A stretch of DNA of 64,000 bases from Anaerosacchariphilus polymeriproducens (lineage in GTDB: Bacteria > Bacillota > Clostridia > Lachnospirales > Lachnospiraceae). The stretch spans positions 1-64,000 of the forward strand of contig NZ_QRCT01000013.1 of the NCBI RefSeq assembly GCF_003363435.1, written 5' to 3'. The translations under genes were made by a program, and so were the position numbers. Position 1 is the stretch's first letter, and the number at the start of each line of letters is the position of its first letter. Shown here piece after piece: positions 27,043 through 37,178 of this stretch. The notes below the pieces were generated by a model. It was given only the letters and a program-made list of their open reading frames with translations. It was not told the DNA's origin and did no database searches.

Positions 27043-27792
27043 TTATTTATAATTAACTATTTTTCCAAAATCTGGTTTCAATGATGCTCCACCAACAAGT
27101 CCACCATCAATATCTGCTTGAGCAAATAATTCAGGAGCGCTAGAAGCTGAAACACTTCCACCATACTGAATACGAATAGCATCAGCAGTTGCTTGATCAT
27201 ATATTTCAGAAATACAAACACGAATTGCTGCACATACTTCTTGAGCTTGCTCAGTTGTAGCTACTTTACCTGTTCCGATAGCCCAGATCGGCTCGTAAGC
27301 AATTACTGCAGTAGCTGCTTGTTGTGCTGAAACATCCAAGAAAGCAATCTTGATTTGTTGACGTATAAAATCAATTGTAACACCTTGTTCTCTTTGTGTT
27401 AAGCTTTCACCACAACAAACGATTGGTGTAATATTGTGTTCAAACGCTTTTTTAACTTTTTTATTTACCGTTTCATCTGTTTCAGCAAAATATTCTCTTC
27501 TTTCAGAATGTCCGATAATTACATATTTTACACCTACATCAGTTAACATATTAGGAGCGATTTCTCCTGTGTAAGCTCCATTTTCTTCAAAATACATATT
27601 TTCGGCACCAATATTAATATTAGAACCTTTTGCCGCTTCCATACATGGAATAATGCTGATAGCCGGAACACAGAAAACTACATCAACTTCATCACTCGCA
27701 ACTAAAGGTTTTAGTTCATTAACCAGAGCTACTGCTTCACTTGGAGTTTTGTTCATTTTCCAGTTACCTGCAATTATTTTTTTTCTTGCCAT
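27043..27792 (-). CDS. tpiA: Triosephosphate isomerase
   Basis: Interconverts DHAP and glyceraldehyde 3-phosphate; 249 residues. Conserved features: AGNWKMN (Lys near residue 11), IIGHSERR (His near 95), [11 protein letters not shown] (catalytic Glu near 165) and the phosphate loop IQYGGSV. The start at 27792 is set by AAAGGAGAAG; nine further in-frame codons upstream are unlikely to be used. It is last in the gap-pgk-tpiA cluster. Confidence 0.96.
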   Translation of the reverse strand: MARKKIIAGNWKMNKTPSEAVALVNELKPLVASDEVDVVFCVPAISIIPCMEAAKGSNINIGAENMYFEENGAYTGEIAPNMLTDVGVKYVIIGHSERREYFAETDETVNKKVKKAFEHNITPIVCCGESLTQREQGVTIDFIRQQIKIAFLDVSAQQAATAVIAYEPIWAIGTGKVATTEQAQEVCAAIRVCISEIYDQATADAIRIQYGGSVSASSAPELFAQADIDGGLVGGASLKPDFGKIVNYK

Positions 27793-27852
27793 TTTCTCTT
27801 CTCCTTTAAAAAATTTCATTTATAATCTGTTTTAATATTAAAACAAATAATC

Positions 27853-29043
27853 TTATTTATCATTTGCAGCTACTACACCTGGTAATTCTTTACCTTCTAA
27901 GAATTCCAATGATGCTCCGCCACCTGTAGAAATGTGAGTCATTTTATCTCCAAAGCCAAGTATATTAACAGCAGCAGCAGAATCTCCACCACCGATAATA
28001 GTAGTAGCATCAAGTTCAGCCAATGCTTTCGCTACTGCAATCGTACCATTCGCAAAATTTGACATTTCAAATACACCCATAGGTCCATTCCATACAACAG
28101 TCTTCGCATCTTTTAATGCATCAACATAAAGTTCTCTTGTTTTTGGTCCAATATCAAGTCCCATTTCATCTGCTTCTAAACTACCTTCTACTGCACGGAA
28201 TTCTACTTCATTAGAAAATTCCTTAGCTGCAATAGTATCTACAGGAAGTAATAATTTTACTCCTTTTGCTTTTGCTTTTTCAATCATTTCTTTCGAATAC
28301 TCTAAATAATCATCTTCTACTAAAGATTTTCCAATTTCTTCACCTTGAGCTTTTGCAAACGTATAGCTCATTCCACCACCAATAATTAATGTATCCACTT
28401 TATCTAAAAGATTGTTGATTACAGAAATTTTTGAAGATACTTTTGAACCACCTAAAATAGCTACAAATGGTCTTTCAGGTTTATTAACAGCATTTCCTAA
28501 GAAATCGATCTCTTTTTGCATTAAATATCCAACTACTGCAGTTTTCACAAATTCTGTTACACCAACATTGGAACAATGTGCTCTATGAGCTGTTCCAAAT
28601 GCATCATTAACAAATACGTCAGCTAATGTAGCTAAATCTTTGCTAAAAGCTTCTCCGTTCTTTGTCTCTTCTGCTCTATAACGTGTGTTTTCAAGAAGTA
28701 CAATCTCTCCATCTTTCATTGCATCAACAGCAGCTTTTGCATTTGGTCCAACTACTTCCGGATCAGCTGCAAATTTTACTTCCTGTCCTAATAATTCAGC
28801 CAAACGAACTGCAACAGGTGCTAATGATAATTCAGGTTTTGGTTCTCCTTTTGGTTTACCAAGATGTGAACACAGAATTACTCTTCCACCATCTGCAATA
28901 AGTTTCTTTATCGTTGGAAGTGCTGCAACCAATCGATTTTCATCTGTAATTTTACCTTCTTGTAAAGGAACATTAAAATCACAACGAACTAGAACTTTTT
29001 GACCTTTTACATTAATATCATCTACTGATTTTTTATTTAGCAT
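27853..29043 (-). CDS. pgk: Phosphoglycerate kinase
   Basis: Transfers phosphate from 1,3-bisphosphoglycerate to ADP; 396 residues, the usual length. Conserved RCDFNVPLQ near residue 21, [10 protein letters not shown] near 58, the GGSKVSSKI and NGPMGVFE segments and the C-terminal GGGDSAAA-type loop are present. AGGAGG precedes the ATG. A terminator-like hairpin sits between gap and this gene, so gap is probably expressed above pgk. Confidence 0.96.
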   Translation of the reverse strand: MLNKKSVDDINVKGQKVLVRCDFNVPLQEGKITDENRLVAALPTIKKLIADGGRVILCSHLGKPKGEPKPELSLAPVAVRLAELLGQEVKFAADPEVVGPNAKAAVDAMKDGEIVLLENTRYRAEETKNGEAFSKDLATLADVFVNDAFGTAHRAHCSNVGVTEFVKTAVVGYLMQKEIDFLGNAVNKPERPFVAILGGSKVSSKISVINNLLDKVDTLIIGGGMSYTFAKAQGEEIGKSLVEDDYLEYSKEMIEKAKAKGVKLLLPVDTIAAKEFSNEVEFRAVEGSLEADEMGLDIGPKTRELYVDALKDAKTVVWNGPMGVFEMSNFANGTIAVAKALAELDATTIIGGGDSAAAVNILGFGDKMTHISTGGGASLEFLEGKELPGVVAANDK

Positions 29044-29074
29044 TATGTTTTTCCTCCTGTCTTTCCTATATAAT

Positions 29075-29102
29075 AAAAAATGAATCCGATCCTCAGATCG
29101 GA
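29075..29102 (-). terminator. Terminator-like hairpin between gap and pgk
   Basis: Minus strand TCCGATC, loop TGAG, GATCGGA, then TTCATTTTTTA. A 7-bp GC-containing stem with a delayed T-run would give partial termination after gap. Confidence 0.65.
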
Positions 29103-29150
29103 CCCATCTTGGGATCTTAAATAATATGCATTATTATTTTAAATCTACTA

Positions 29151-30158
29151 TTAAGCTAATTCAGCAAAATATTTGATTGTTCTAACCATTTGGCTAACAT
29201 ATGAATTTTCATTGTCATACCATGAAACTGTTTGAACTTGAGTCGTTCCATCTCCACAATCAGATACCATAGTTTGAGTTGCATCAAATAATGAACCATA
29301 AAGCATTCCGATAACATCTGAAGATACGATTTCATCTGTGTTATATCCAAAAGATTCAGTTTCAGCTTTTTTCATTGCTTCATTTACTTGATCAACTGTA
29401 ACTTTTCCTTCAACAACAGAGATTAAAATAGTTGTTGAACCTGTTGGTGTAGGTACACGTTGAGCAGATCCAATTAATTTTCCGTTTAATTCTGGAATAA
29501 CTAAACCAATTGCTTTTGCTGCTCCTGTAGAGTTAGGAACGATATTGATAGCACCTGCACGTGATCTTCTTAAATCACCTTTTCTTTGAGGTCCGTCAAG
29601 AATCATTTGATCTCCTGTATAAGCATGAATTGTTGACATGATACCACTCTTGATTGGAGCTAAATCATTAAGTGCTTTTGCCATAGGAGCTAAGCAGTTT
29701 GTTGTACATGAAGCTGCAGAAATAATTGTATCTGATGCTTTTAATGTATCATGATTTACGTTATAAACGATAGTTGGTAAGTCATTTCCAGCTGGTGCTG
29801 AGATAACAACTTTTTTAGCGCCTGCATCAATATGTGCTTGAGATTTTTCTTTAGATACATAGAATCCTGTACATTCAAGTACTACATCTACTCCAATTTC
29901 TCCCCAAGGAAGTTCAGAAGCATTTGCTTTTGCATAAATTTTGATTTCTTTTCCGTTAACAATGATAGAATCTTCTGTTGCAGAAACTTCTCCATCGTAT
30001 TTTCCTTGAGCTGAATCATATTTTAATAAATGAGCTAACATTTTAGGACTTGTTAAATCGTTGATTGCAACTACATCATATCCTTCTGCTCCGAACATTT
30101 GTCTGAATGCAAGACGTCCAATACGTCCGAATCCATTAATCGCTACTTTTACTGCCAT
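29151..30158 (-). CDS. gap: Glyceraldehyde-3-phosphate dehydrogenase, type I
   Basis: NAD-dependent glycolytic dehydrogenase of 335 residues. Rossmann start [14 protein letters not shown], the active site [12 protein letters not shown] (Cys near residue 152) and the C-terminal WYDNENSY motif are clear. The ribosome site is GGAGGAA. First gene of the gap-pgk-tpiA cluster, with its own consensus-like promoter. Confidence 0.97.
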   Translation of the reverse strand: MAVKVAINGFGRIGRLAFRQMFGAEGYDVVAINDLTSPKMLAHLLKYDSAQGKYDGEVSATEDSIIVNGKEIKIYAKANASELPWGEIGVDVVLECTGFYVSKEKSQAHIDAGAKKVVISAPAGNDLPTIVYNVNHDTLKASDTIISAASCTTNCLAPMAKALNDLAPIKSGIMSTIHAYTGDQMILDGPQRKGDLRRSRAGAINIVPNSTGAAKAIGLVIPELNGKLIGSAQRVPTPTGSTTILISVVEGKVTVDQVNEAMKKAETESFGYNTDEIVSSDVIGMLYGSLFDATQTMVSDCGDGTTQVQTVSWYDNENSYVSQMVRTIKYFAELA

Positions 30159-30244
30159 TATAAATTCCTCCTATATTATATAATAAATAATTTAAATTGA
30201 CTATTGTGTTCCTAAGATTGTTAAAAGAACATCAACCTTTAACT

Positions 30245-30273
30245 ATTTTACCTAATTTGTCCATAAAATTCAA
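30245..30273 (-). promoter_or_regulatory. Sigma-A promoter of gap
   Basis: Minus strand TTGAAT (30268-30273), 17-bp spacer, TAAAAT (30245-30250), 87 bp upstream of the gap start codon. Confidence 0.7.
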
Positions 30274-30296
30274 GTAAAATTTTATTTTTTTCCATT

Positions 30297-30325
30297 TTGA
30301 CATTTTATAAAAAATATTTTATGCT
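30297..30325 (+). promoter_or_regulatory. Sigma-A promoter of the PHP phosphatase gene
   Basis: Plus strand TTGACA (30297-30302), 17-bp spacer, TATGCT (30320-30325), 31 bp before the ATG. Confidence 0.7.
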
Positions 30326-30355
30326 AATTTAGAAAAGAAATCAAGGAGGTATTTT

Positions 30356-31156
30356 ATGATTTGTGATTTACATTTACACTCAAATTTTTCTGGTGATAGC
30401 AATACCCCTATGGAATTAATAGTGAAGCAAGCTATTTTTTTAGGCATAGATATCATCTGTTTTACAGATCACCAAGACACTGATAACCCTTATGACGGAG
30501 AATTATTTGAAATTGACTTTGAATTATATTTTAAAGAATTTGAAACTTTGAAAAAACTATATTCAGATAGAATTGAACTTCTAATCGGCATGGAACTAGG
30601 TCTTCAAACAAGATTAGCAAAACGTCATTCCGATATGCTCAAAAAATATCCCTTCGATTTTGTCATCGGCTCTAATCATTTAATCAACGGATTAGATCCT
30701 TACTTTCCGGAATATTTTCAGACACGAAAAGAATCCGCAGGGTATCAGGAATATTTTGAAAGTATTCTTTCTAACATTAATGCTTTCTCAGAATTTGATG
30801 TATTTGGTCACTTAGATTATGTCATTCGTTATGGCCCGAATAAAAACAAGTTTTATTCATATAAAAAGTACGCTGATATCATTGATGAAATTTTGAAAAC
30901 TTTAATACAGAAACAAGTAGGACTTGAATTAAATACCGGAGGTTTTAAATATGGATTAGGACATCCAAACCCTCATGAAGACATACTAAAACGCTATAAA
31001 GAACTTGGCGGTGAAATCATTACCATAGGTTCCGATGCGCATACGATAGAATATATCGGTCATGAATTTAATAGAGCTATATCCATATTAAAACAATGTG
31101 GATTTAAGCACTATAATATATTTAAAAATAGAGAACCTGAATACATTCTCATTTAA
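30356..31156 (+). CDS. PHP-domain phosphoesterase, HisJ-like
   Basis: Metal-dependent phosphoesterase of 266 residues. The PHP signature DLHLHSNFSGDS opens the protein, followed by CFTDHQD (near residue 37), a metal Glu in GMELG, GSNHLI, DVFGHLDYVIRY and SDAHT near 226. It resembles histidinol-phosphate phosphatases of the HisJ/HisK type. No other his genes are nearby, so the substrate is uncertain. AAGGAGG precedes the ATG. Its last six codons form one arm of the terminator. Confidence 0.85.
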   Translation: MICDLHLHSNFSGDSNTPMELIVKQAIFLGIDIICFTDHQDTDNPYDGELFEIDFELYFKEFETLKKLYSDRIELLIGMELGLQTRLAKRHSDMLKKYPFDFVIGSNHLINGLDPYFPEYFQTRKESAGYQEYFESILSNINAFSEFDVFGHLDYVIRYGPNKNKFYSYKKYADIIDEILKTLIQKQVGLELNTGGFKYGLGHPNPHEDILKRYKELGGEIITIGSDAHTIEYIGHEFNRAISILKQCGFKHYNIFKNREPEYILI

Positions 31157-31179
31157 GAGAATGTATTCAGGTTCTTTTA
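31132..31179 (+). terminator. Terminator containing the stop codon of the PHP gene
   Basis: Perfect 18-bp stem (31133-31150 with 31157-31174) starting GAACCTGAATAC, with a 6-nt loop ATTTAA that contains the last sense codon and the TAA stop, followed by TTTTATT. The left arm is coding sequence. Confidence 0.9.
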
Positions 31180-31219
31180 TTAAACTACTGACTGTAAAGA
31201 ACTCACCTTATACTTTCTT

Positions 31220-34078
31220 TTAATCCTGTGTTATTAATAGTTTTTCAAACGCTTCTACTGATAATGCCTTAGAATAATAATACCCCTGTACATAATCACA
31301 ATTCGTTTCTTTGAGGAAATCTGCTTGTTCTTTTGTTTCTACTCCTTCACACACTACTAATATATTCATATGCTTTGCCATATTAATTACATCACGAATT
31401 ACAATTTTGACTTTGTCTGACAGCGATATTTCTGCTAAAAATTCTTGATCGATTTTCAAAACGTCAATAGGCATTTGCTTTAGTAGTTTCAATGATGAAT
31501 ACTCTGAACCAAAATCATCCATAGTAAACAAAAAATCATTTTGTTTAATACGATTCATCATTTTTAAAACCAGATCAGAATCACTGCAAAATAATCGCTC
31601 AGTAATCTCTAATTCTAAATTTCTGGGTTTAATACCATAAGTTTGTGTAAGGCTTTGAAGTTTATTCACCAAATCCATGCTATATAAATGTACTTTAGAT
31701 ACATTGATCGCAATAGGCAGTACCCCTAAACCTTGCTTTTCCCACTTATTCATAGTTTTACATGCTTGTTCCCAAATATAATAATCCAGATTTTTAATTA
31801 ATCCTTTTCGCTCAAACAAGGGAATAAATTCGTTCGGTGATATGATACCTTTTTCGGGATGCACCCAACGTACAAGTGCTTCCGCACTTTCAATTTTACC
31901 AGTCTTTAAACTATACTTAGGTTGTAAAAATAACTTAAATTGCCCCGTTTTTAACGCTTCGGTCATGCTATTTGTTATGTCAGTTTCTTGAATGATTTTA
32001 TCCATAACACTAACATCATAAAAAGCATATGCATTCACACTATTCTGTTTTACTGTATTTTTAGCCAGATTAGCCCTATCATTAATTAAATTTAAAGAAA
32101 CTGATTTGTCTTCTATTTTATAAATTCCAAATACCGCAGATAGTTTGGGACCTACATTATATCTTTCTAATTTCAAAATTATACTGCTTATTTTTCTTAT
32201 GATATCCAATTCTTCATCATAATGAATCAGCATGCAAAAAACATCTGCATAAACTCTGGCTATTACATCTTTTCTGGTTGTATTCTCTTTCAAAGCCTCT
32301 GCCACATATAACAGAGCCTTATCTCCTTCGCTAATCCCATAACGGCTGTTAATGATCTTAAACTTATCTAAGTCTAATAGAACATAAGCATATTTATTAC
32401 TTTCATTGCAATTAAGTTTATCTACAGCTTCTATACAGAACTTATCCCAATTATTAATTCCTGTTACACTATCCGTATATGCTTTTTTCTCATATTCTTT
32501 TTCTTTTCTATTTTTATATAAAATCCAAATGGTTGAAATAAGTAATATAAAAATTAGAATTCCAGAAAATATTTCTCTCTTGTAAGTCCTAAAAAGTAAC
32601 ATAGCTGTGTTAGCTTTCTCAAAATCATGCACTCCATCAATAACACATACTTGCGTTTCTTCATCCGTGATTCGAGCAATTGATTTGTTTAAGATAGATA
32701 ACAGTATATAATTATCATTTCTTACATTTAATGCAAGAGAATACATATCTCCATATGTTGACTCTATTTCTATTTCCTTATAAGCCTCTAAGCCACTATA
32801 CAGATTATAATTATTGTTATCCAGTAACGTTGCTGTTACTTTACCTGATTTCACTGCATTGAGGCATTGTTGTCCACTCTGAAAATACTGAATTGTAACA
32901 TTGGGATAGGCTTTAAATATTTCTTTTTCTAATAATTCAAAATATTTTGGTAATGCAAGTTTAAAACGATCAGATGTTTTTACATCCACTTCACTTAATA
33001 ACACTAATATAATTTTATAATATGAATCAGTAGTTTTAACTGATGATTCACTATCTACGTGATTACCTAATATGCTTATAGTTGCTTGTACTTTATTACT
33101 CTTTAGTTTGGAAAGTTTAGTTTTGTTATCATTACATTCCACATATTGAAATTTAAATCCGGAATTTCTAGCAATTAATTCTAAAAATTCTTGATTTATA
33201 CCTTTATATTGCTTTTCTTTATCTGAATAAGACATCAATTCCCAATTATTATCTACTGCAATCTGCAAATCTGGATTTTTCTGTATATAATCAATTTCCT
33301 TGGGCGAAAAAGCATCAATCACTTTCCGATTACTATAATATTTTTTGTATAACTCTGAATTGTAATTTTCATTTGAAACACAAATTTGTTTTAATGCAAA
33401 ATTAAATCCTTCTAAAATTTGTTCTTTATCATTGGCGACTACAAAATAACTGTCTGATACATCGAATTTAGCAACTCTTTTTACTCCTTCGATTTGAAGA
33501 TAATTCGATGCTATCATAGCTTCTACTTTTCCTTGCTTTAACGCTGAGATCATCTCTGAATATTTATTATATTCCACTATTTCTGCATTAACGCCCTTTT
33601 CATTTAGATAATTTTGACATGCCTCTATATCTGAACTTCCGCTCAGTCCAGCAATCCTTATTCCTGAAAAATTTTTAAAATCCTCATATCCAATGAAATT
33701 ATTATTTTCAGACACATATATTTCACGTATATAATTACCGGTTGATATATCGGTATATTGGTAAGCCGGTTCTTCTGAGTCGTTTTTCTGTATGTTTCCA
33801 ATCACATCAACTTCGCCAGTACGTAACCAATCTTGACAATCTTCCCAAGTGCCGCTGATATATTCATATTTCCAACCTGTATATAATGCAATTTCATCTA
33901 AATATTCTTTTTCATATCCCTTTATATCAGCACCTTCATCTATTTTTAAAAAACCTGGTAATTCACAAATCCCTACCCGTACTATATTGTCTTCATATAC
34001 TGACATCGCATTTGAATTAAATGCTGATATAAATAGCAATATAATTATTATAAAAATTAGCCTGTTTATCTTTCTCAT
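31220..34078 (-). CDS. Membrane sensor with two SBP domains, degenerate GGDEF and EAL
   Basis: Predicted c-di-GMP phosphodiesterase of 952 residues. N-terminal signal anchor (about 7-24); two solute-binding (SBP_bac_3) domains outside the cell (about 33-250 and 260-490); one transmembrane helix (about 503-522); GGDEF domain (about 540-690); EAL domain (about 705-945). The GGDEF motif reads YADVF, so cyclase activity is unlikely. EAL residues are kept: EALVRW, AINVSK, LELEITE, DDFGSEYSS, LKIDQEF, CEGVET and YVQGYY. It probably degrades c-di-GMP in response to an amino acid or other small ligand. Monocistronic. Confidence 0.9.
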   Translation of the reverse strand: MRKINRLIFIIIILLFISAFNSNAMSVYEDNIVRVGICELPGFLKIDEGADIKGYEKEYLDEIALYTGWKYEYISGTWEDCQDWLRTGEVDVIGNIQKNDSEEPAYQYTDISTGNYIREIYVSENNNFIGYEDFKNFSGIRIAGLSGSSDIEACQNYLNEKGVNAEIVEYNKYSEMISALKQGKVEAMIASNYLQIEGVKRVAKFDVSDSYFVVANDKEQILEGFNFALKQICVSNENYNSELYKKYYSNRKVIDAFSPKEIDYIQKNPDLQIAVDNNWELMSYSDKEKQYKGINQEFLELIARNSGFKFQYVECNDNKTKLSKLKSNKVQATISILGNHVDSESSVKTTDSYYKIILVLLSEVDVKTSDRFKLALPKYFELLEKEIFKAYPNVTIQYFQSGQQCLNAVKSGKVTATLLDNNNYNLYSGLEAYKEIEIESTYGDMYSLALNVRNDNYILLSILNKSIARITDEETQVCVIDGVHDFEKANTAMLLFRTYKREIFSGILIFILLISTIWILYKNRKEKEYEKKAYTDSVTGINNWDKFCIEAVDKLNCNESNKYAYVLLDLDKFKIINSRYGISEGDKALLYVAEALKENTTRKDVIARVYADVFCMLIHYDEELDIIRKISSIILKLERYNVGPKLSAVFGIYKIEDKSVSLNLINDRANLAKNTVKQNSVNAYAFYDVSVMDKIIQETDITNSMTEALKTGQFKLFLQPKYSLKTGKIESAEALVRWVHPEKGIISPNEFIPLFERKGLIKNLDYYIWEQACKTMNKWEKQGLGVLPIAINVSKVHLYSMDLVNKLQSLTQTYGIKPRNLELEITERLFCSDSDLVLKMMNRIKQNDFLFTMDDFGSEYSSLKLLKQMPIDVLKIDQEFLAEISLSDKVKIVIRDVINMAKHMNILVVCEGVETKEQADFLKETNCDYVQGYYYSKALSVEAFEKLLITQD

Positions 34079-34216
34079 TCTTTAGTCAACCTTTTCTTAT
34101 GTAATTAATTATACTCAAAAACATTATAGCATAATTTTTTACATTATTCTATAGTTGATGTTATGAATCTTAAATTTATTCCATAAATTCGCAAAAATCC
34201 TTCTTTTATCCAAATA

Positions 34217-35002
34217 TTACAAATATTTCTCCCAATGTTTATATAAATAATGCAACCAGCTACCGACATTCATTTCATACACTAGATTTAATTGTTCCGG
34301 AATCATTACTTCTTCTTTTCTACCACGGGATACCGCTTTTCCTTGATTCATTAACAAAAATTCACTCCCAAAATAAGAAGCAAGACTCAAATCATGAACG
34401 ACCGCTAATACAGCTTTATTTTTGGAAGTAATCCACTCCTCAATTACACGAAACATTTGTTCTTGATATTGTATGTCAAGATAATTTGTAGGCTCGTCCA
34501 GTATTAATATATTAGGATTTTGTGCAAATAATTGCGCTAGAAAAGTCCTTTGAATTTCACCACCCGATAAAGTAAGCACAGATTGTTTTCTTTTTTCAAT
34601 CATTCCTGTCATTTCTAATGCTTCTTGTATTATCTCTTTTTCTTCTTTTATCATTAACTTATCTTTTCTATATGAGAATCTTCCTAGTTCAACTATTTCT
34701 TCAACTGTGAACGAATAATTAACTGAATGATGCTGTGCTAATACTCCTATATTTCTCGCTATTTGATTCTTTTGCATCTTTGCTACGTCTTCACCTTTAT
34801 ACAGAATTTCTCCAGAATAAGGAATCGATTGAGAAATTGCTTTTATAATTGTACTTTTTCCTGCACCATTTGGACCTACAATTATAAATTTTTCTCTTTC
34901 CCGTATATTGAAAGTAACCTGATCAACCAAAGTAAATCCTGCCATCTTCACCGTCAATCCATTGATTTCCAATATAGAAGGACTCTTTTTATTGCTATTC
35001 AT
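34217..35002 (-). CDS. btuD: Cobalamin-type ABC transporter ATP-binding protein
   Basis: ATPase of 261 residues with Walker A GPNGAGKST, signature TLSGGEIQRTFLAQL, Walker B ILILDEPTNYLD and switch His in VVHDLS. It is last in an operon binding protein-permease-ATPase that lies behind a cobalamin riboswitch, which is why a corrinoid substrate is assigned; the sequence itself would fit any FecE/BtuD ATPase. AGAGGATAAG precedes the ATG, 4 bp after the permease stop. Confidence 0.88.
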   Translation of the reverse strand: MNSNKKSPSILEINGLTVKMAGFTLVDQVTFNIREREKFIIVGPNGAGKSTIIKAISQSIPYSGEILYKGEDVAKMQKNQIARNIGVLAQHHSVNYSFTVEEIVELGRFSYRKDKLMIKEEKEIIQEALEMTGMIEKRKQSVLTLSGGEIQRTFLAQLFAQNPNILILDEPTNYLDIQYQEQMFRVIEEWITSKNKAVLAVVHDLSLASYFGSEFLLMNQGKAVSRGRKEEVMIPEQLNLVYEMNVGSWLHYLYKHWEKYL

Positions 35003-35006
35003 ATTC

Positions 35007-36047
35007 TTATCCTCTGAATTTATTTGAATTTTTTCTAATCATAATAAACACAAATAGTATAGAACCAATAAATGATGTTATGATACCAATCGGTAACTCT
35101 ATAGGCGAAAACATTGTTCTGCAAAACATATCTGCCAACATAAGAAAACCTGCACCAATTGCCATTGATATTGGTAATAATTTTTTATGATTAGGACCTG
35201 TAAATATTCTTGTAATATGAGGTATCACCAATCCTACAAATCCAATGGTACCACTAATTGAAACTGAGACTCCGATCAAAATTGAAACTAACGCCATGAT
35301 TCTTAACTTTACGCGCCTTACATCAACTCCCACATGCATCGCATTTTCCTCTCCAATTGCAAATGCATTCAGTTCTACTCCATTTCGCATCAAAACGAAT
35401 GAACATATTATTAATATCACAGTCATTAAAACTACTTCTTCATAAGTACTGCCGGCAATAGACCCCATTGACCAAAACACAATATTCTTAATTTCTTTAT
35501 CCGCCAAAGTAGTTATCAGACTAGTTATACTGCTGGCAAACATAGAATATATAACCCCAATTAATATCACAGTATTCGTTGATAATGTAAAATCAATAAT
35601 TTTAGCTAAAAATAAGATAAGACAAATAGAAGCAAAGGAAAAAAGAATACTCATTAAAAAAGTCCCTAATCCCGATACCAATGTACTTTTGGCTGAAAAT
35701 GCAATTGCTATGACAGCACCCAAAGAAGCACCTGAAGATACACCAATTGTTGTACCATCGGCCAAGGGATTTTTTAATAATCCCTGCATAGCTGCACCAC
35801 TTATTGATAAAGAAGCTCCTACCAATCCTGACATCAACACTCTTGGAAGTCTGACACCAAGTACAATGGGAATAAAACGTTCCGGAATATCGGAAGGGAA
35901 CTTTCCTGTAATTGCCCCAAATACGATTCTTCCCGTGTCCCATAAGTTAATATCTACACTACCATATACAACACATATATTCATTATTAATATTAAACAC
36001 ATACTAATGAAAAAGAATCTTGTAAGAAAAACCGCTTTAATTTTCAT
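35007..36047 (-). CDS. btuC: Cobalamin-type ABC transporter permease
   Basis: FecCD/BtuC permease of 346 residues with about ten helices; hallmarks GVRLPRVLMSGLVGASLSIS, LKNPLADGTTIGVSSGAS and GLVIPHITRI. The start at 36047 has GGAGAATAAA upstream, which overlaps the end of the binding-protein gene (1 bp between stop and ATG). Fourteen extra codons upstream lie within that gene and are not used. Substrate assignment rests on the upstream cobalamin riboswitch. Confidence 0.9.
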   Translation of the reverse strand: MKIKAVFLTRFFFISMCLILIMNICVVYGSVDINLWDTGRIVFGAITGKFPSDIPERFIPIVLGVRLPRVLMSGLVGASLSISGAAMQGLLKNPLADGTTIGVSSGASLGAVIAIAFSAKSTLVSGLGTFLMSILFSFASICLILFLAKIIDFTLSTNTVILIGVIYSMFASSITSLITTLADKEIKNIVFWSMGSIAGSTYEEVVLMTVILIICSFVLMRNGVELNAFAIGEENAMHVGVDVRRVKLRIMALVSILIGVSVSISGTIGFVGLVIPHITRIFTGPNHKKLLPISMAIGAGFLMLADMFCRTMFSPIELPIGIITSFIGSILFVFIMIRKNSNKFRG

Positions 36048-36048
36048 T

Positions 36049-36978
36049 TTATTCTCCGTAAATGAACTTATATAATTCTTTTGCTGCATCTACAAGTCTG
36101 GGACCCGGACGTGTCATCATATCACTATCTCCTTTGAAAACCTGTTTTTTGGAAATAGCTTCTATATTTTCCCAATTATTTCTTGCTAATATCTCATCTA
36201 CTGGAGAGCTATCTTTATTTGACATTGTAGTGGTTACAATAAAATCAGGATTCCGTTCCAAGACCTGCTCTTCTGATATTTCTGCCCATCCAGGCAAATC
36301 TTCAAATATATTTTTAACTTTTAGCATGTCTGCAAGTTCCTGCATAAAAGTATCTTTTCCTGCTGTCCAAAGTCCAAATTCCAATGGAGACACCTCAAAA
36401 TATATCGTTTTTTCAAAATTTCCTTTAGACTTTTTCTCTAACTCCTGAAAAGAATCTTTCATATTTGCAATCAAATCATCTGCTTCTTTTTCTTTTCCTG
36501 AAATCTGTCCTAATAACTTTATCGCCTTATATGTATCTGCAATATTTTGAGAATTTGTTACTGCAACCAGAATACCTGCATCTTTTAATTGTTTCATTTG
36601 ATCTGTTGATTGAGCCATTTCTCCGATAACAACAACATCAGGATTTAAAGAAATAATCTGTTCAACATTTAAGTCATCACCCGTTGCAATTATCTTCTTA
36701 TTTAAAGCTTCTTTTGGATAATTACAATACTCGCCAACACCTATAATAGATTTATCTGCTCCCAATTCATAAAGAATTTCAACATCAGACGGCAATAAAA
36801 CCACCATTTTTTCTGGCGTTTTCTTTAAATTAATTTCATTTCCTGCCATATCCGTAATCTTATTGGATTCCTGCTCTTGTGTTTGTATATTATCAGAAAC
36901 ATTCTCCTTATTAGAGCACCCTGCCATGCTCCATATACTTAACAAAAATATTATTGCTATTATTCTAAGTTTTTTCAT
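36049..36978 (-). CDS. btuF: Cobalamin-type ABC transporter binding lipoprotein
   Basis: Extracellular lipoprotein of 309 residues with lipobox MAGC (Cys near residue 21) and the PF01497 fold: ITDMAGNEINLKKTPEKMVVLLPSDVEILYELGAD, of which only the start MAGNEI is diagnostic, plus NPDVVVIGEMA and NPDFIVTTT. AGAGGATG precedes the ATG. First full gene behind the cobalamin riboswitch, so corrinoid capture is likely. Confidence 0.88.
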   Translation of the reverse strand: MKKLRIIAIIFLLSIWSMAGCSNKENVSDNIQTQEQESNKITDMAGNEINLKKTPEKMVVLLPSDVEILYELGADKSIIGVGEYCNYPKEALNKKIIATGDDLNVEQIISLNPDVVVIGEMAQSTDQMKQLKDAGILVAVTNSQNIADTYKAIKLLGQISGKEKEADDLIANMKDSFQELEKKSKGNFEKTIYFEVSPLEFGLWTAGKDTFMQELADMLKVKNIFEDLPGWAEISEEQVLERNPDFIVTTTMSNKDSSPVDEILARNNWENIEAISKKQVFKGDSDMMTRPGPRLVDAAKELYKFIYGE

Positions 36979-36982
36979 GCTT

Positions 36983-37129
36983 TCATCCTCTCACATTTTT
37001 TAAGTTTTTCTCTAAATATAGTTTTATTGTATTTTTAAACATAGTTGTAATTATATAAATTAAATCGTCTTTATTATATTCATTTTGTTTTAATGACTGA
37101 TCTATCATAAATTGTTCTTCTGAATTCAC
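36983..37129 (-). CDS. Possible small ORF or gene remnant between riboswitch and btuF
   Basis: An open frame runs from the riboswitch terminator to a TGA five bases before the btuF ATG. The longest start is a GTG at 37129 (48 residues); an ATG at 37108 gives 41 residues. The product has helical, protein-like composition (FMIDQSLKQNEYNKDDLIYI, then FKNTIKLYLEKNLK). The in-frame reading continues another 21 codons upstream without a start codon, so it may be the tail of a lost gene. No convincing ribosome site and no recognised family. Confidence 0.3.
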   Translation of the reverse strand: MNSEEQFMIDQSLKQNEYNKDDLIYIITTMFKNTIKLYLEKNLKNVRG

Positions 37130-37178
37130 TATTTCTTTTTGTAATGACCTTAATAGTCTTTTAGCTGCCTGAAAAACT

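Noticed and set aside
28662-29002. Plus-strand frames of 79 and 105 codons across pgk
   Set aside because: Antisense to a clear phosphoglycerate kinase; low-complexity translation typical of a shadow frame.
35602-36075. Frames of over 100 codons on both strands within btuC
   Set aside because: Composition is that of mis-framed membrane-protein DNA; no start signals.
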